Shown piece after piece: positions 1 through 6,216 of a stretch of DNA of 7,020 bases. A program made the translations under genes and the position numbers. Source of the stretch: Minisyncoccota bacterium. GTDB lineage: Bacteria; Patescibacteriota; Minisyncoccia; Phycocordibacterales; UBA5272. The number at the start of each line of letters is the position of its first letter. Position 1 is the stretch's first letter. Below the pieces are notes generated by a model. That model worked only from the letters and a program-made list of their open reading frames with translations. It was not told where the DNA came from and searched no databases. The stretch lies in the NCBI GenBank assembly GCA_022843645.1, contig JALHNF010000036.1, positions 1 through 7,020 on the forward strand, read 5' to 3'.

Positions 1-7
1 CTTTATT

Positions 8-13
8 TATAGT
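8..13 (+). promoter_or_regulatory. Possible -10 box for rpsL-rpsG
   Basis: TATAGT matches the sigma-70 -10 consensus TATAAT at five of six positions and lies 28 bases before the rpsL start codon. The matching -35 box would fall outside the window, so it cannot be tested. An initiation point near base 20 would leave a leader of about 20 bases. The only purine-rich element before the start, AGGCGG at 19-24, is 17 bases away, which is too far for a normal Shine-Dalgarno site. Confidence 0.3.
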
Positions 14-41
14 ATTCTAGGCGGACTGTCGAAAAATATTT

Positions 42-473
42 ATGCCAACAATTAACCAGCTCACAAAGCGACCGAGACACAAAACCGCGCGCAGATCGCG
101 TTCAGTCGCCTTGAGTAAGGGGTTTAATCACCTGAAGAATAAGCCGGTATACTACCCATCACCTTTCAAAAGTGGTGTATGTACCAAGGTGACAACCACT
201 ACTCCAAAAAAACCAAACTCTGCTGTTCGAAAAATCGCCCGTGTGCGACTTAAAAATGGAATGGAAGTAACCGCCTATATCCCAGGTATTGGGCACAAAC
301 TCCAAGAACACTCAGTTGTAGTGATTCGAGGTGGTCGTGTAAAGGACTTAGCCGGTGTGCGTTATCACATTGTTCGAGGACGTCTTGATGCGACTCCAGT
401 GGAAAACAGAAAACAAGGTCGTTCATTATATGGTGCTAAGAAGCCAAAGAAAGGGGCTCCAGCTAAGAAATAA
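42..473 (+). CDS. rpsL: 30S ribosomal protein S12 (uS12)
   Basis: S12 sits at the decoding centre of the small ribosomal subunit and helps monitor codon-anticodon pairing. The family core is unmistakable: TPKKPNSA (residues 54-61), the QEHSVVVIRGGRVKDL block (88-103), GVRYHIVRG (105-113) and the C-terminal RKQGRSLYGAKKPK (123-136). The lysines whose change gives streptomycin resistance in E. coli (K42 and K87) are kept as K56 and K101, and the aspartate that is methylthiolated in many bacteria is D102. At 143 residues it is longer than the usual 124 or so. Most of the excess is an insertion of about 13 residues around 26-44, between the N-terminal tail and GVCTKV, plus a lysine-rich C-terminal end. 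Residue 104 is alanine where the family normally has proline. The ATG start gives the expected MPTINQL beginning. rpsG follows 5 bases downstream, so the two are cotranscribed. Confidence 0.98.
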   Translation: MPTINQLTKRPRHKTARRSRSVALSKGFNHLKNKPVYYPSPFKSGVCTKVTTTTPKKPNSAVRKIARVRLKNGMEVTAYIPGIGHKLQEHSVVVIRGGRVKDLAGVRYHIVRGRLDATPVENRKQGRSLYGAKKPKKGAPAKK

Positions 474-478
474 CTACT

Positions 479-946
479 ATGCGAAGAAAAGTAACCAATA
501 GAAACGTTGTTGTTCCTGAGCCAGTGTACAACTCATATGAAGTTGCAAAGCTCATCAATTACATGATGGAGCGAGGCAAGAAAAACGCAGCACGAAAAAT
601 CGTGTACGGCGCATTCGACTTCATAAAAGAAACAGAAAACACTGATCCAATGGCAGTTTTCACTGAAGCGATCAAGAATACGTCACCGCTTATGGAAGTG
701 CGCTCACGACGAGTTGGTGGTGCAAACTACCAAGTCCCTCGAGAAGTGCGCCCAGAGCGACGGCTGATGCTTTCTATGCGATGGTTGAAAGAAGCCGCTG
801 CATCAAAGAAGGGTGAAGCTATGCACAAGAAGCTTGCAAAAGAGCTTATTGCGGCAAGTAAAAACGAAGGAGCAGCGGTCAAAAAACGAGAAGATACACA
901 CAAAATGGCAGAGGCCAACAAAGCATTTGCGCACTTTGCGTGGTAG
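479..946 (+). CDS. rpsG: 30S ribosomal protein S7 (uS7)
   Basis: S7 is a primary binder of the 3' major domain of 16S rRNA. It organises the head of the 30S subunit and contacts tRNA in the E site. Its length, 155 residues, matches the bacterial norm of about 156. Diagnostic stretches are VAKLINYMMERGKK (22-35), IVYGAFD (41-47), SRRVGGANYQVPREVRPERR (76-95), AMRWL-like SMRWL (99-103) and the C-terminal KKREDTHKMAEANKAFAHFAW region (135-155), which normally ends in AHYRW or similar. The start codon is 5 bases after the rpsL stop, and no strong Shine-Dalgarno sequence lies in the usual position. In most bacteria fusA and tuf follow in the str operon. Here a strong terminator comes 11 bases after the stop, so this operon consists of only two genes at this end. 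The stop codon is TAG. Confidence 0.98.
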   Translation: MRRKVTNRNVVVPEPVYNSYEVAKLINYMMERGKKNAARKIVYGAFDFIKETENTDPMAVFTEAIKNTSPLMEVRSRRVGGANYQVPREVRPERRLMLSMRWLKEAAASKKGEAMHKKLAKELIAASKNEGAAVKKREDTHKMAEANKAFAHFAW

Positions 947-956
947 GAGTATCTAC

Positions 957-1002
957 ATACAAAAACAAAAGACCCACATAAGTGGGTCTTTTGTTTTTGT
1001 AT
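957..1002. terminator. Bidirectional intrinsic terminator between rpsG and efp
   Basis: A perfect 21-base-pair stem (957-977 with 982-1002) closes on the 4-base loop ATAA. The top of the stem is GC-rich (GACCCAC with GTGGGTC). The lower part is an A-rich left arm facing a T-rich right arm, so either strand yields a GC hairpin followed by a U-rich tract. It lies between two convergent genes, 11 bases after the rpsG stop and one base beyond the efp stop, and so can end transcription from both sides. Confidence 0.93.
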
Positions 1003-1003
1003 T

Positions 1004-1588
1004 CTACACTCGTTCAACGTATTCGCCTGTCTCAGTGTTTACTCGAATAGTTTCTCCTGCTTCGATAAACAGCGGGGCGGCTATTTGCGCACCTGTTTCA
1101 ATTGTTACGAATTTGTTTCCACCTGAAGCGGTGTTGCCCTTGATGGCTGGTGGCGCCTCTGTCACTTTGAAGTCCATTTTTACAGGAAGCGCTACACCAA
1201 TGATGGTCTCTTCGTCATTATATTCAAATACGTTTACATCAACCTCGGTGTTCTCTTTCAAGAATTTCACACTCTCTCCAATAACATCTGCTGCGATTTC
1301 AAATCGATTGCTTGGATTCTTTGGGTCACAAAACCAGAGAGCTCCTTTTCGAGCGTCTTTATATAGAAACTTTGCATTCCGCTTGTTGATCTCTGCTTCC
1401 TCTACTTTTTCTGCCGCATGAAATGAAACGGGAATCACTCGGCCAGTAAGTAAATTGCGTAACTTTGTCTGGTTTTGAGGCTTACGCTGTTGCGTTCGAG
1501 CTACGTGAGAGTCTACTACTTCGTACGGTTCCTCATTATAAATGATGTATTTTCGCGGGCGAATGTCGCTATATTCAAGTAATGCCAT
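1004..1588 (-). CDS. efp: Elongation factor P, with a non-standard modification loop
   Basis: EF-P binds between the P and E sites and rescues ribosomes stalled on consecutive prolines. The 194-residue product has the three-domain plan: an N-terminal KOW-like domain (about 1-63, with EPYEVVDSHV and TKLRNLLTG), a middle OB fold (about 66-130) and a C-terminal OB fold (about 131-194). The C-terminal part contains the family signature in slightly altered form: K159-x-V161, G166, then AAP at 170-172 and G178, where the usual signature has VP. The tip of domain I normally reads PGKG with a modified lysine (K34 in E. coli) or arginine. Here the aligned stretch is RTQQRK (31-36), with glutamine at position 34 and R35 and K36 beside it. 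No modification enzyme is encoded in the window. The ATG start gives the expected N-terminus. No Shine-Dalgarno sequence is visible. The stop is TAG. Confidence 0.96.
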   Translation of the reverse strand: MALLEYSDIRPRKYIIYNEEPYEVVDSHVARTQQRKPQNQTKLRNLLTGRVIPVSFHAAEKVEEAEINKRNAKFLYKDARKGALWFCDPKNPSNRFEIAADVIGESVKFLKENTEVDVNVFEYNDEETIIGVALPVKMDFKVTEAPPAIKGNTASGGNKFVTIETGAQIAAPLFIEAGETIRVNTETGEYVERV

Positions 1589-1597
1589 AGTGCAGAC

Positions 1598-1610
1598 AGT
1601 ATATATAATA
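1598..1610 (-). promoter_or_regulatory. Possible -10 region of the efp promoter
   Basis: Read on the minus strand, this AT-rich block contains two overlapping candidates: TATTAT (1605-1610) and TATACT (1598-1603, five of six matches to TATAAT). No good -35 box is seen at 16-18 bases. The efp start codon is at 1588, so initiation would give a leader of only about 3 to 10 bases. The terminator at 1621-1650 separates efp from recA, so efp needs a promoter of its own in this gap. Confidence 0.35.
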
Positions 1611-1620
1611 AAGCGAATTT

Positions 1621-1650
1621 AGAAAACCCCTCGTTTTGAAGGGGTTTTCT
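1621..1650 (-). terminator. Intrinsic terminator of the ftsK-recA operon
   Basis: An 11-base-pair perfect stem (1621-1631 with 1640-1650) encloses an 8-base loop. It lies 15 bases after the recA stop. On the minus strand the right arm reads AGGGGTTTTCT, so the U-rich tract is partly inside the stem, and TAAATT follows. The symmetric A/T arms could let it act in either direction. Confidence 0.8.
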
Positions 1651-1665
1651 TTGCAATTTGTTCGG

Positions 1666-2724
1666 CTATTCAGGACTTCCATCATCTTCACTTGAAGAAG
1701 TAGAAAGGGGAATAGGCTCTTCTTCAAACTTCTTTCTGATTTCTTTGAGAAGTGTTTCCGCAACTTTCTTATTTTCTCGCAAGAAAACACGAGTTGCATC
1801 GTATCCACGACCAAGCTTTGTATCACCATAAGAGTAGGACACGCCGCTTTTTGAAAGAAGTCCAAACTTTTCACCAAGCGCAATGAGCTCTCCTTCTTGT
1901 GAGATGCCTTCATTGTACATGATGTCGAACTCAGTTGTGCGGAATGGTGCTGCGACTTTGTTTTTTACTACTTTCACTTTTGTGCGCGCGCCAACGACCT
2001 CATCTCCTTTTTTGATTTGAGCCGTTTTTCGGATATCAATACGCACCGATGTATAAAATTTCAACGCTTTTCCGCCCGGAGTTGTTTCTGGATTACCAAA
2101 CATCACGCCAATCTGCATACGGATTTGGTTGATAAAAATAACCACAGTCTTACTCTTTGCTGTGATGGCGGTGAGCTTGCGAAGCGCTTGTGACATGAGG
2201 CGAGCCTGTTTTCCTACATGCTGTGCACCCATATCTCCTTCAATTTCATCTCGCGGAGTAAGTGCGGCAACGGAGTCAACCACAAGAACATCAATTTTTC
2301 CAGAACGCACAAGAGACTCGGTGATTTCAAGCGCCTGCTCGCCATTGTCGGGCTGAGAAATCAGGAGTTCATTTATGTTTACTCCGAGCTTCTTTGCATA
2401 CTCTGGGTCCATTGCGTGCTCAGCATCAATAAATGCGCAGATGCCACCAAGCTTCTGAGCTTCGGCAATCACGTGAAGAGTAAGAGTCGTCTTTCCTGAA
2501 GACTCTGGACCAAAGATTTCAATGATTCTTCCGCGTGGAAAGCCTCCAACGCCAAGCGCATAATCAAGTCCAACTGATCCAGAGGGAATAACTCCAATAT
2601 CAACTTTCGGAGTGTCTCCAAGCTTCATGATGGAACCTTCTCCAAACTTTGTTTGTATCTCTCGTAAAGTACTTTCAAGTCCTGTCATCGACTCTTTTTT
2701 TGGTTTTACCTCTTTTTTCTTCAT
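1666..2724 (-). CDS. recA: Recombinase A
   Basis: RecA forms ATP-dependent filaments on single-stranded DNA and drives homologous pairing and strand exchange. In many bacteria it also triggers LexA self-cleavage. The 352-residue sequence is full length. Key elements are Walker A GPESSGKT (72-79), the IDAEHAMDPEYAKKLG stretch (99-114) with the catalytic glutamate E102 (E96 in E. coli), Walker B VLVVDSVAAL (146-155), DNA-binding loop L1 around 160-178, and loop L2 around 197-216 with NQIRMQIGVMFGNPETTPGG. The C-terminal tail (334-352) is acidic and serine-rich, as usual. The ATG lies 3 bases after the stop of the 114-residue gene, so recA is the last gene of the ftsK operon. A perfect -10 hexamer inside that upstream gene may give additional transcription. 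I see no obvious LexA operator. The stop is TAG. Confidence 0.98.
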   Translation of the reverse strand: MKKKEVKPKKESMTGLESTLREIQTKFGEGSIMKLGDTPKVDIGVIPSGSVGLDYALGVGGFPRGRIIEIFGPESSGKTTLTLHVIAEAQKLGGICAFIDAEHAMDPEYAKKLGVNINELLISQPDNGEQALEITESLVRSGKIDVLVVDSVAALTPRDEIEGDMGAQHVGKQARLMSQALRKLTAITAKSKTVVIFINQIRMQIGVMFGNPETTPGGKALKFYTSVRIDIRKTAQIKKGDEVVGARTKVKVVKNKVAAPFRTTEFDIMYNEGISQEGELIALGEKFGLLSKSGVSYSYGDTKLGRGYDATRVFLRENKKVAETLLKEIRKKFEEEPIPLSTSSSEDDGSPE

Positions 2725-2727
2725 ATA

Positions 2728-3072
2728 TTATTCGACAGCAAGTCGTATGGTGTATGTTTTTCTTTTGTTAAATCTATCCTGTGCCTCTACTTCTATTATA
2801 GTATACGGGGAGAATACCGCCACTTCTGTTCTGAAATCTCCTTCTGTGTTCCGGGTGATTTGCCGTCCTTGCACAAAAAGAGCCTCAGCGCGCTTCGTGG
2901 TACCTTCTAGTTGTATTATTCCTTGGGGCACCACCATACCGTCGTGAATTGTTGAAAATATGACTCGAGGAGGGAAGAGGAGTCCGCGGAAGGCAAATAT
3001 TCCAAAGACAAAAACTCCGATGATAAAAAGGGTAAGAAACAGTGTTTTAACTCGAGAGCGGGTACTTGCCAT
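2728..3072 (-). CDS. Small membrane-anchored protein with predicted Ig-like extracytoplasmic domain
   Basis: I do not recognise this 114-residue protein as a named family. A short basic N-terminus (MASTRSRVK) is followed by one strongly hydrophobic segment at about 10-32, consistent with an anchor whose C-terminus faces outward. The remaining 80 residues look like a single beta-sandwich of the bacterial Ig or glucodextranase-B-like type: PPRVIFST (34-41), a turn around 43-50, QLEGTT and alternating hydrophobic strands, then TIIEVEAQDRFNKRKTYTI (91-109), which resembles the closing strands of such domains. It has no cysteines or visible catalytic motif. It starts 6 bases after the ftsK stop and ends 3 bases before recA, so it is translated from the same message as both. 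A role at the cell surface or septum near FtsK is a guess from position only. Confidence 0.85.
   Translation of the reverse strand: MASTRSRVKTLFLTLFIIGVFVFGIFAFRGLLFPPRVIFSTIHDGMVVPQGIIQLEGTTKRAEALFVQGRQITRNTEGDFRTEVAVFSPYTIIEVEAQDRFNKRKTYTIRLAVE
2795..2800 (-). promoter_or_regulatory. Possible internal -10 box for recA
   Basis: On the minus strand this is TATAAT, a perfect -10 hexamer, inside the 114-residue gene and about 70 bases before the recA start. The -35 position at 17 bases is GTGGCG, matching the consensus at only three of six bases, so the promoter would be weak or need an activator. Initiation near 2788 would give a leader of about 64 bases. Confidence 0.3.
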
Positions 3073-3078
3073 GACTTT

Positions 3079-5376
3079 CTATTCTTTATGTTCATCTGGA
3101 GTGTCATCGCTTGATACTCCAAAGCCGACAGAATTGTCTCGCTCTAATATTGCACGTGGTTTTGAGCCGTCTTGTGGACCTACGACACCTTTTTGTTCAA
3201 GGATATCAATGAGACGTGCAGCTCTTGAGTATCCAATTTTGAGTCTTCTTTGTAGGTATGAGGTCGAGGCTTTTCCAGAGGACACAACAATCTCTCGAGC
3301 CTCTTCGTATAGCTCATCATCTTCATTTGTTTCATCATTTCCAAAATCACCACTTGAAGTGTTTCCCGACCCGAGAGGTGCTCCGTCTGAAATAAGAATC
3401 TCATCAGGCACCATCTCTCGATATGTTTGTTTTAAGTGTTGCACAACGCGTTTAATTTCGTCTGTTGAGATAAACGCTGACTGTACTCGCTCCACCTTTG
3501 CGCTATCAGCAGAAGAAAAGAGCATGTCTCCTGCTCCAAGGAGTTTTTCCGCGCCCGCACTATCAATGATGGTGCGAGAGTCTATTTGTGACGCCACCTT
3601 AAGGGCAATGCGTGAAGGCACGTTTGCTTTGATAAGACCGGTAATTACTTTCACTTCAGGTCTTTGTGTTGAGAGAATAAGGTGAATACCTACCGCACGG
3701 CTTTTTTGAGCAAGGCGCACAATCGCTGCCTCAAGCTCTTTAGGGTATGTCATCATAATATCTGCAAGCTCGTCTATCACAATCACAATGTATGGCATCT
3801 TACTTGGCGCTTCGCTTTCAGGAATTTTGCCTTTCGTCACTTTTTCCATTTCAGGTATGTATATTTTTTGATGATATGCCTTGATATCCTGCTCGTGGAA
3901 TTTCTCAAGCAGGTCGTATCTTCGTTCCATTTCCTGTACTGCCCAGTTGAGTGTTTGAATGGTTTTCTTCGCACTTGTGATGACCGGTGTGTACAAGTGT
4001 GGAATATTGTTATAGAAAGTAAGCTCAACCTTTTTTGGGTCTACCATGATGAGCTTCATGTCATACGGTGAGTTTTTGAAGAGGAGTGACTGAATAATCG
4101 CATGCATGGTCACCGACTTCCCAGACCCTGTCGTTCCTGCAATGAGGAGGTGGGGCATCTTAGCGAGGTTTGCAAAGAGCGGTTTGCCCGAGATGCCTTT
4201 CCCAAGTGCTACGATAAGTGGGTGTGGACTTTTTTGAAACTCGTCATGAGAAAGGAGTGATCCAAGGCCAACAAGTGATTTGCTCTCATTTGGAATTTCG
4301 ATACCAACAAGCGACTTTCCAGGGATAGGGGCTTCGACACGAATGCTTTCAACTGCAAGGTCGAGTGCAAGCTCGTTTTGAAGTCCTACAATACGAGAGA
4401 GCTTGACCCCTTGTGCGGGCTTGAGCGCGTACCGTGTTACGGACGGCCCGATTGATATTTCGTCCATCTCAACTGTTATTCCGAAGTTTTGAAGCGTCCG
4501 CTTTATCATGGCGGCATTCTGACGGATATCCCCAGTAGCAGCTTTCCCTTTGTCTTTATCTAAAAGACTAAGTGGTGGTGGGGTAAATTCTGTGATAGGC
4601 ACAAACTTTCTGTTTTCAACAGTCGGCACTTCGGCTTTCTGGGTAAACACGGTTTTTGTCCTTGACTCAACGGGCGCTGTATCTGTCGAGGTATCGGTGT
4701 CTTTTTTGAGGAGAGTCTCTCTTAAAGACATGTCTTTTCTGCGATCATATTCATCGGGCTCGCGCTCCTCAGATTCTTCTGTTTCCTCAGACTCATCAGT
4801 AGGAGCTTTTTCAGCCACTTCTTTTTTTGTGATTACTGTGGTGTGGACAAAAGCATAGAGCCGGCGAATTTTTTCACCAGCAGATCGAGCGATAGACCCT
4901 ATAAAAGTCTCTTTGAACAGGAAAATCGTTGATGCCAAGAAAACAAGTAAAAGAAGGGTTACTCCTGGAATCTGTCCGATAGAGTCTTGCACAAAGGACA
5001 GTACATATGTACCCCATAGACCACCTGTTTTTTCGGTGGCAAGCGGGAGTCCACTTGCAAGAACAAAAAGAGACACAAGAGAGGTGGTCCCGAAAAAATA
5101 TGTAGAGAAAGATGTATCTGGTCTTTTTGATTTCCAGAAATAAAACGAGAGTCCAAAAAATATAAACGGCACAAGAAGCGCTCCTATGCCTATATGTGTA
5201 CGGATAAGGGCAAGCGCTTCATTCCCTAGACGACCACCTTCCCCAAAAAGAGAGTACGTAAAGGTGACACCAAGTATAAAAAAGATCATTGAAGTCATCT
5301 TGAAAATTGTTTCTCGCTCGGGAATCGGCGGCATGATAAAGTCTCCGTCCTTTGTTTTTTTCTTTGATGATGCCAT
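3079..5376 (-). CDS. ftsK: DNA translocase FtsK/SpoIIIE family
   Basis: FtsK is a septum-located, membrane-anchored hexameric ATPase that pumps chromosomal DNA and aids dimer resolution at division. The 765-residue protein is of the compact SpoIIIE-like size and appears complete. About four hydrophobic segments occur at 24-44, 58-80, 91-112 and 136-155. A charged, low-complexity linker follows (about 184-265), rich in Glu, Ser and Asp. The motor starts near 283 (alpha domain with IRQNAAMIKRTLQNFGI), carries Walker A GTTGSGKS (414-421), MVDPKKVEL (444-452), Walker B VIVIDELAD (531-539) and LSTQRP (568-573). The C-terminal gamma winged helix is at about 686-745 (SYLQRRLKIGYSRAARLID). This domain reads polar DNA motifs in other bacteria. 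The usual GYNRAAR is GYSRAAR here. It is first in an operon with the 114-residue gene and recA. The stop is TAG. Confidence 0.97.
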   Translation of the reverse strand: MASSKKKTKDGDFIMPPIPERETIFKMTSMIFFILGVTFTYSLFGEGGRLGNEALALIRTHIGIGALLVPFIFFGLSFYFWKSKRPDTSFSTYFFGTTSLVSLFVLASGLPLATEKTGGLWGTYVLSFVQDSIGQIPGVTLLLLVFLASTIFLFKETFIGSIARSAGEKIRRLYAFVHTTVITKKEVAEKAPTDESEETEESEEREPDEYDRRKDMSLRETLLKKDTDTSTDTAPVESRTKTVFTQKAEVPTVENRKFVPITEFTPPPLSLLDKDKGKAATGDIRQNAAMIKRTLQNFGITVEMDEISIGPSVTRYALKPAQGVKLSRIVGLQNELALDLAVESIRVEAPIPGKSLVGIEIPNESKSLVGLGSLLSHDEFQKSPHPLIVALGKGISGKPLFANLAKMPHLLIAGTTGSGKSVTMHAIIQSLLFKNSPYDMKLIMVDPKKVELTFYNNIPHLYTPVITSAKKTIQTLNWAVQEMERRYDLLEKFHEQDIKAYHQKIYIPEMEKVTKGKIPESEAPSKMPYIVIVIDELADIMMTYPKELEAAIVRLAQKSRAVGIHLILSTQRPEVKVITGLIKANVPSRIALKVASQIDSRTIIDSAGAEKLLGAGDMLFSSADSAKVERVQSAFISTDEIKRVVQHLKQTYREMVPDEILISDGAPLGSGNTSSGDFGNDETNEDDELYEEAREIVVSSGKASTSYLQRRLKIGYSRAARLIDILEQKGVVGPQDGSKPRAILERDNSVGFGVSSDDTPDEHKE

Positions 5377-5387
5377 AGGTATCTTCT

Positions 5388-5393
5388 ATTCTA
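5388..5393 (-). promoter_or_regulatory. Possible -10 box of the ftsK operon
   Basis: On the minus strand this reads TAGAAT, five of six matches to TATAAT. The -35 position at a 17-base spacing is TCCACG, a poor match. Initiation near 5381 would leave only about 5 bases before the ftsK ATG at 5376. It is the best candidate in the 126-base gap shared with the divergent gene, but weak. Confidence 0.3.
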
Positions 5394-5456
5394 ACACTTT
5401 GTTGCTCTGCCGTGGACCTTGCGCATAACCCACTTCAAAAAGACAATACAAAAGAC

Positions 5457-5485
5457 TTGACTAATGTAATACGGAGTCGTAATAT
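5457..5485 (+). promoter_or_regulatory. Sigma-70-like promoter of the winged-helix gene
   Basis: TTGACT (5457-5462, five of six matches to TTGACA) and TAATAT (5480-5485, four of six matches to TATAAT) are separated by exactly 17 bases. Initiation is expected near 5492, about 11 bases before the ATG at 5503. This is the best-formed promoter in the window. Confidence 0.6.
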
Positions 5486-5495
5486 CATGGTATTA
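5480..5495. promoter_or_regulatory. Imperfect palindrome over the -10 box: candidate operator
   Basis: TAATATCATGGTATTA is a 16-base dyad in which seven of eight position pairs are complementary; only the sixth pair (T with G) fails. It covers the -10 box and the predicted start of transcription, where a bound repressor would block RNA polymerase. A second inverted pair, TAATAC at 5467-5472 and GTATTA at 5490-5495, overlaps it. The downstream gene encodes a winged helix, so self-repression is plausible but not shown. Confidence 0.4.
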
Positions 5496-5502
5496 AAGAC
5501 GT

Positions 5503-6216
5503 ATGAATAGCAGAGAAAATATGAAAGACATTTTGTTTCTGCAAACAAAAGACAGGGTTGAGAAAATCGTCGCTGCGATCTACCTGCTAACCGAACACAT
5601 GGACAACGGTCATGGTCTCCGTAAGGAAATACGGTCGTCTGCAGACAATCTTTTGAGAGCCCTTATTTTCTTGTCCAAAGACGAAGTCGGGAAATACAAA
5701 GATGCCCTTCTTTCCATTTTGAACGTACTCCTTATACTGAAGGAAATAGGTAGCGAAAACGCATCTATAATAAAAGACCAATTGAACACAGTTTCATTCG
5801 AAGAGGGCGCCGTCCTGTCCCATGTATTTGTTTCAGACACGAGTACATTTGTCTCAGACGCAAAAGACACGAAACAGGAGTCCTTTTTGTCGGGGACAGT
5901 TGCCCTTAAGACAAAAATGGAGACACACAACAAGCTCTATCTTTCTAGTAAAGGACATACTATTCATGTGGATGACTCAAAAGGACACACTAAGGGTGAC
6001 GATCTTGGATACAATAAAAAAGACGAAAAACGGGTTCGTCGTGACCGTATACTAAGTCTCTTGCTAAAAACAGATGTGAGGTCTATAAAAGATATTGCCC
6101 CACATTTCACGGACTGCAGTGAAAAAACAATACAAAGAGAATTGAATGATTTGGTTGATGAAAAGAAGATACTTAGGGTGGGGGACAGGCGCTGGAGTAC
6201 ATACAAATTGGCGTAG
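5503..6216 (+). CDS. Winged-helix DNA-binding protein of unknown function
   Basis: I cannot give this 237-residue protein a named function. Residues 11-34, 38-58 and 62-82 look like three amphipathic helices, probably an oligomerisation or ligand domain. Residues 105-175 form a polar linker with repeated pieces: SKGHT at 149-153 and 159-163, and VSD at 110-112 and 117-119. The C-terminus is a clear winged helix-turn-helix of the DeoR-like type: RRDRILSLLL (179-188), SIKDIAPHF (194-202), the likely recognition helix SEKTIQRELNDLV (206-218), then a basic wing KKILRVGDRRWSTYKL (221-236). This suggests a transcription regulator. There are no membrane segments. My impression, not checked, is that similar proteins recur in Parcubacteria. 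An in-frame ATG at 5521 is an alternative start. The gene is divergent from ftsK, has its own promoter, and stops with TAG. Confidence 0.88.
   Translation: MNSRENMKDILFLQTKDRVEKIVAAIYLLTEHMDNGHGLRKEIRSSADNLLRALIFLSKDEVGKYKDALLSILNVLLILKEIGSENASIIKDQLNTVSFEEGAVLSHVFVSDTSTFVSDAKDTKQESFLSGTVALKTKMETHNKLYLSSKGHTIHVDDSKGHTKGDDLGYNKKDEKRVRRDRILSLLLKTDVRSIKDIAPHFTDCSEKTIQRELNDLVDEKKILRVGDRRWSTYKLA

Noticed and set aside
727..1017. Open frame opposite rpsG on the minus strand.
   Set aside because: It is the antisense shadow of a well-supported ribosomal protein gene and runs through the terminator. Its protein has no recognisable features.
2960..3685. Long plus-strand frame of 241 codons opposite ftsK.
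   Set aside because: It is serine- and arginine-rich antisense translation of ftsK and the 114-residue gene, without start context or domain.
5487..5510. A seven-codon reading frame (ATG at 5487, TAG at 5508) overlapping the start of the winged-helix gene, as a leader peptide.
   Set aside because: The predicted transcription start near 5492 lies after its ATG, and the peptide has no run of regulatory codons.
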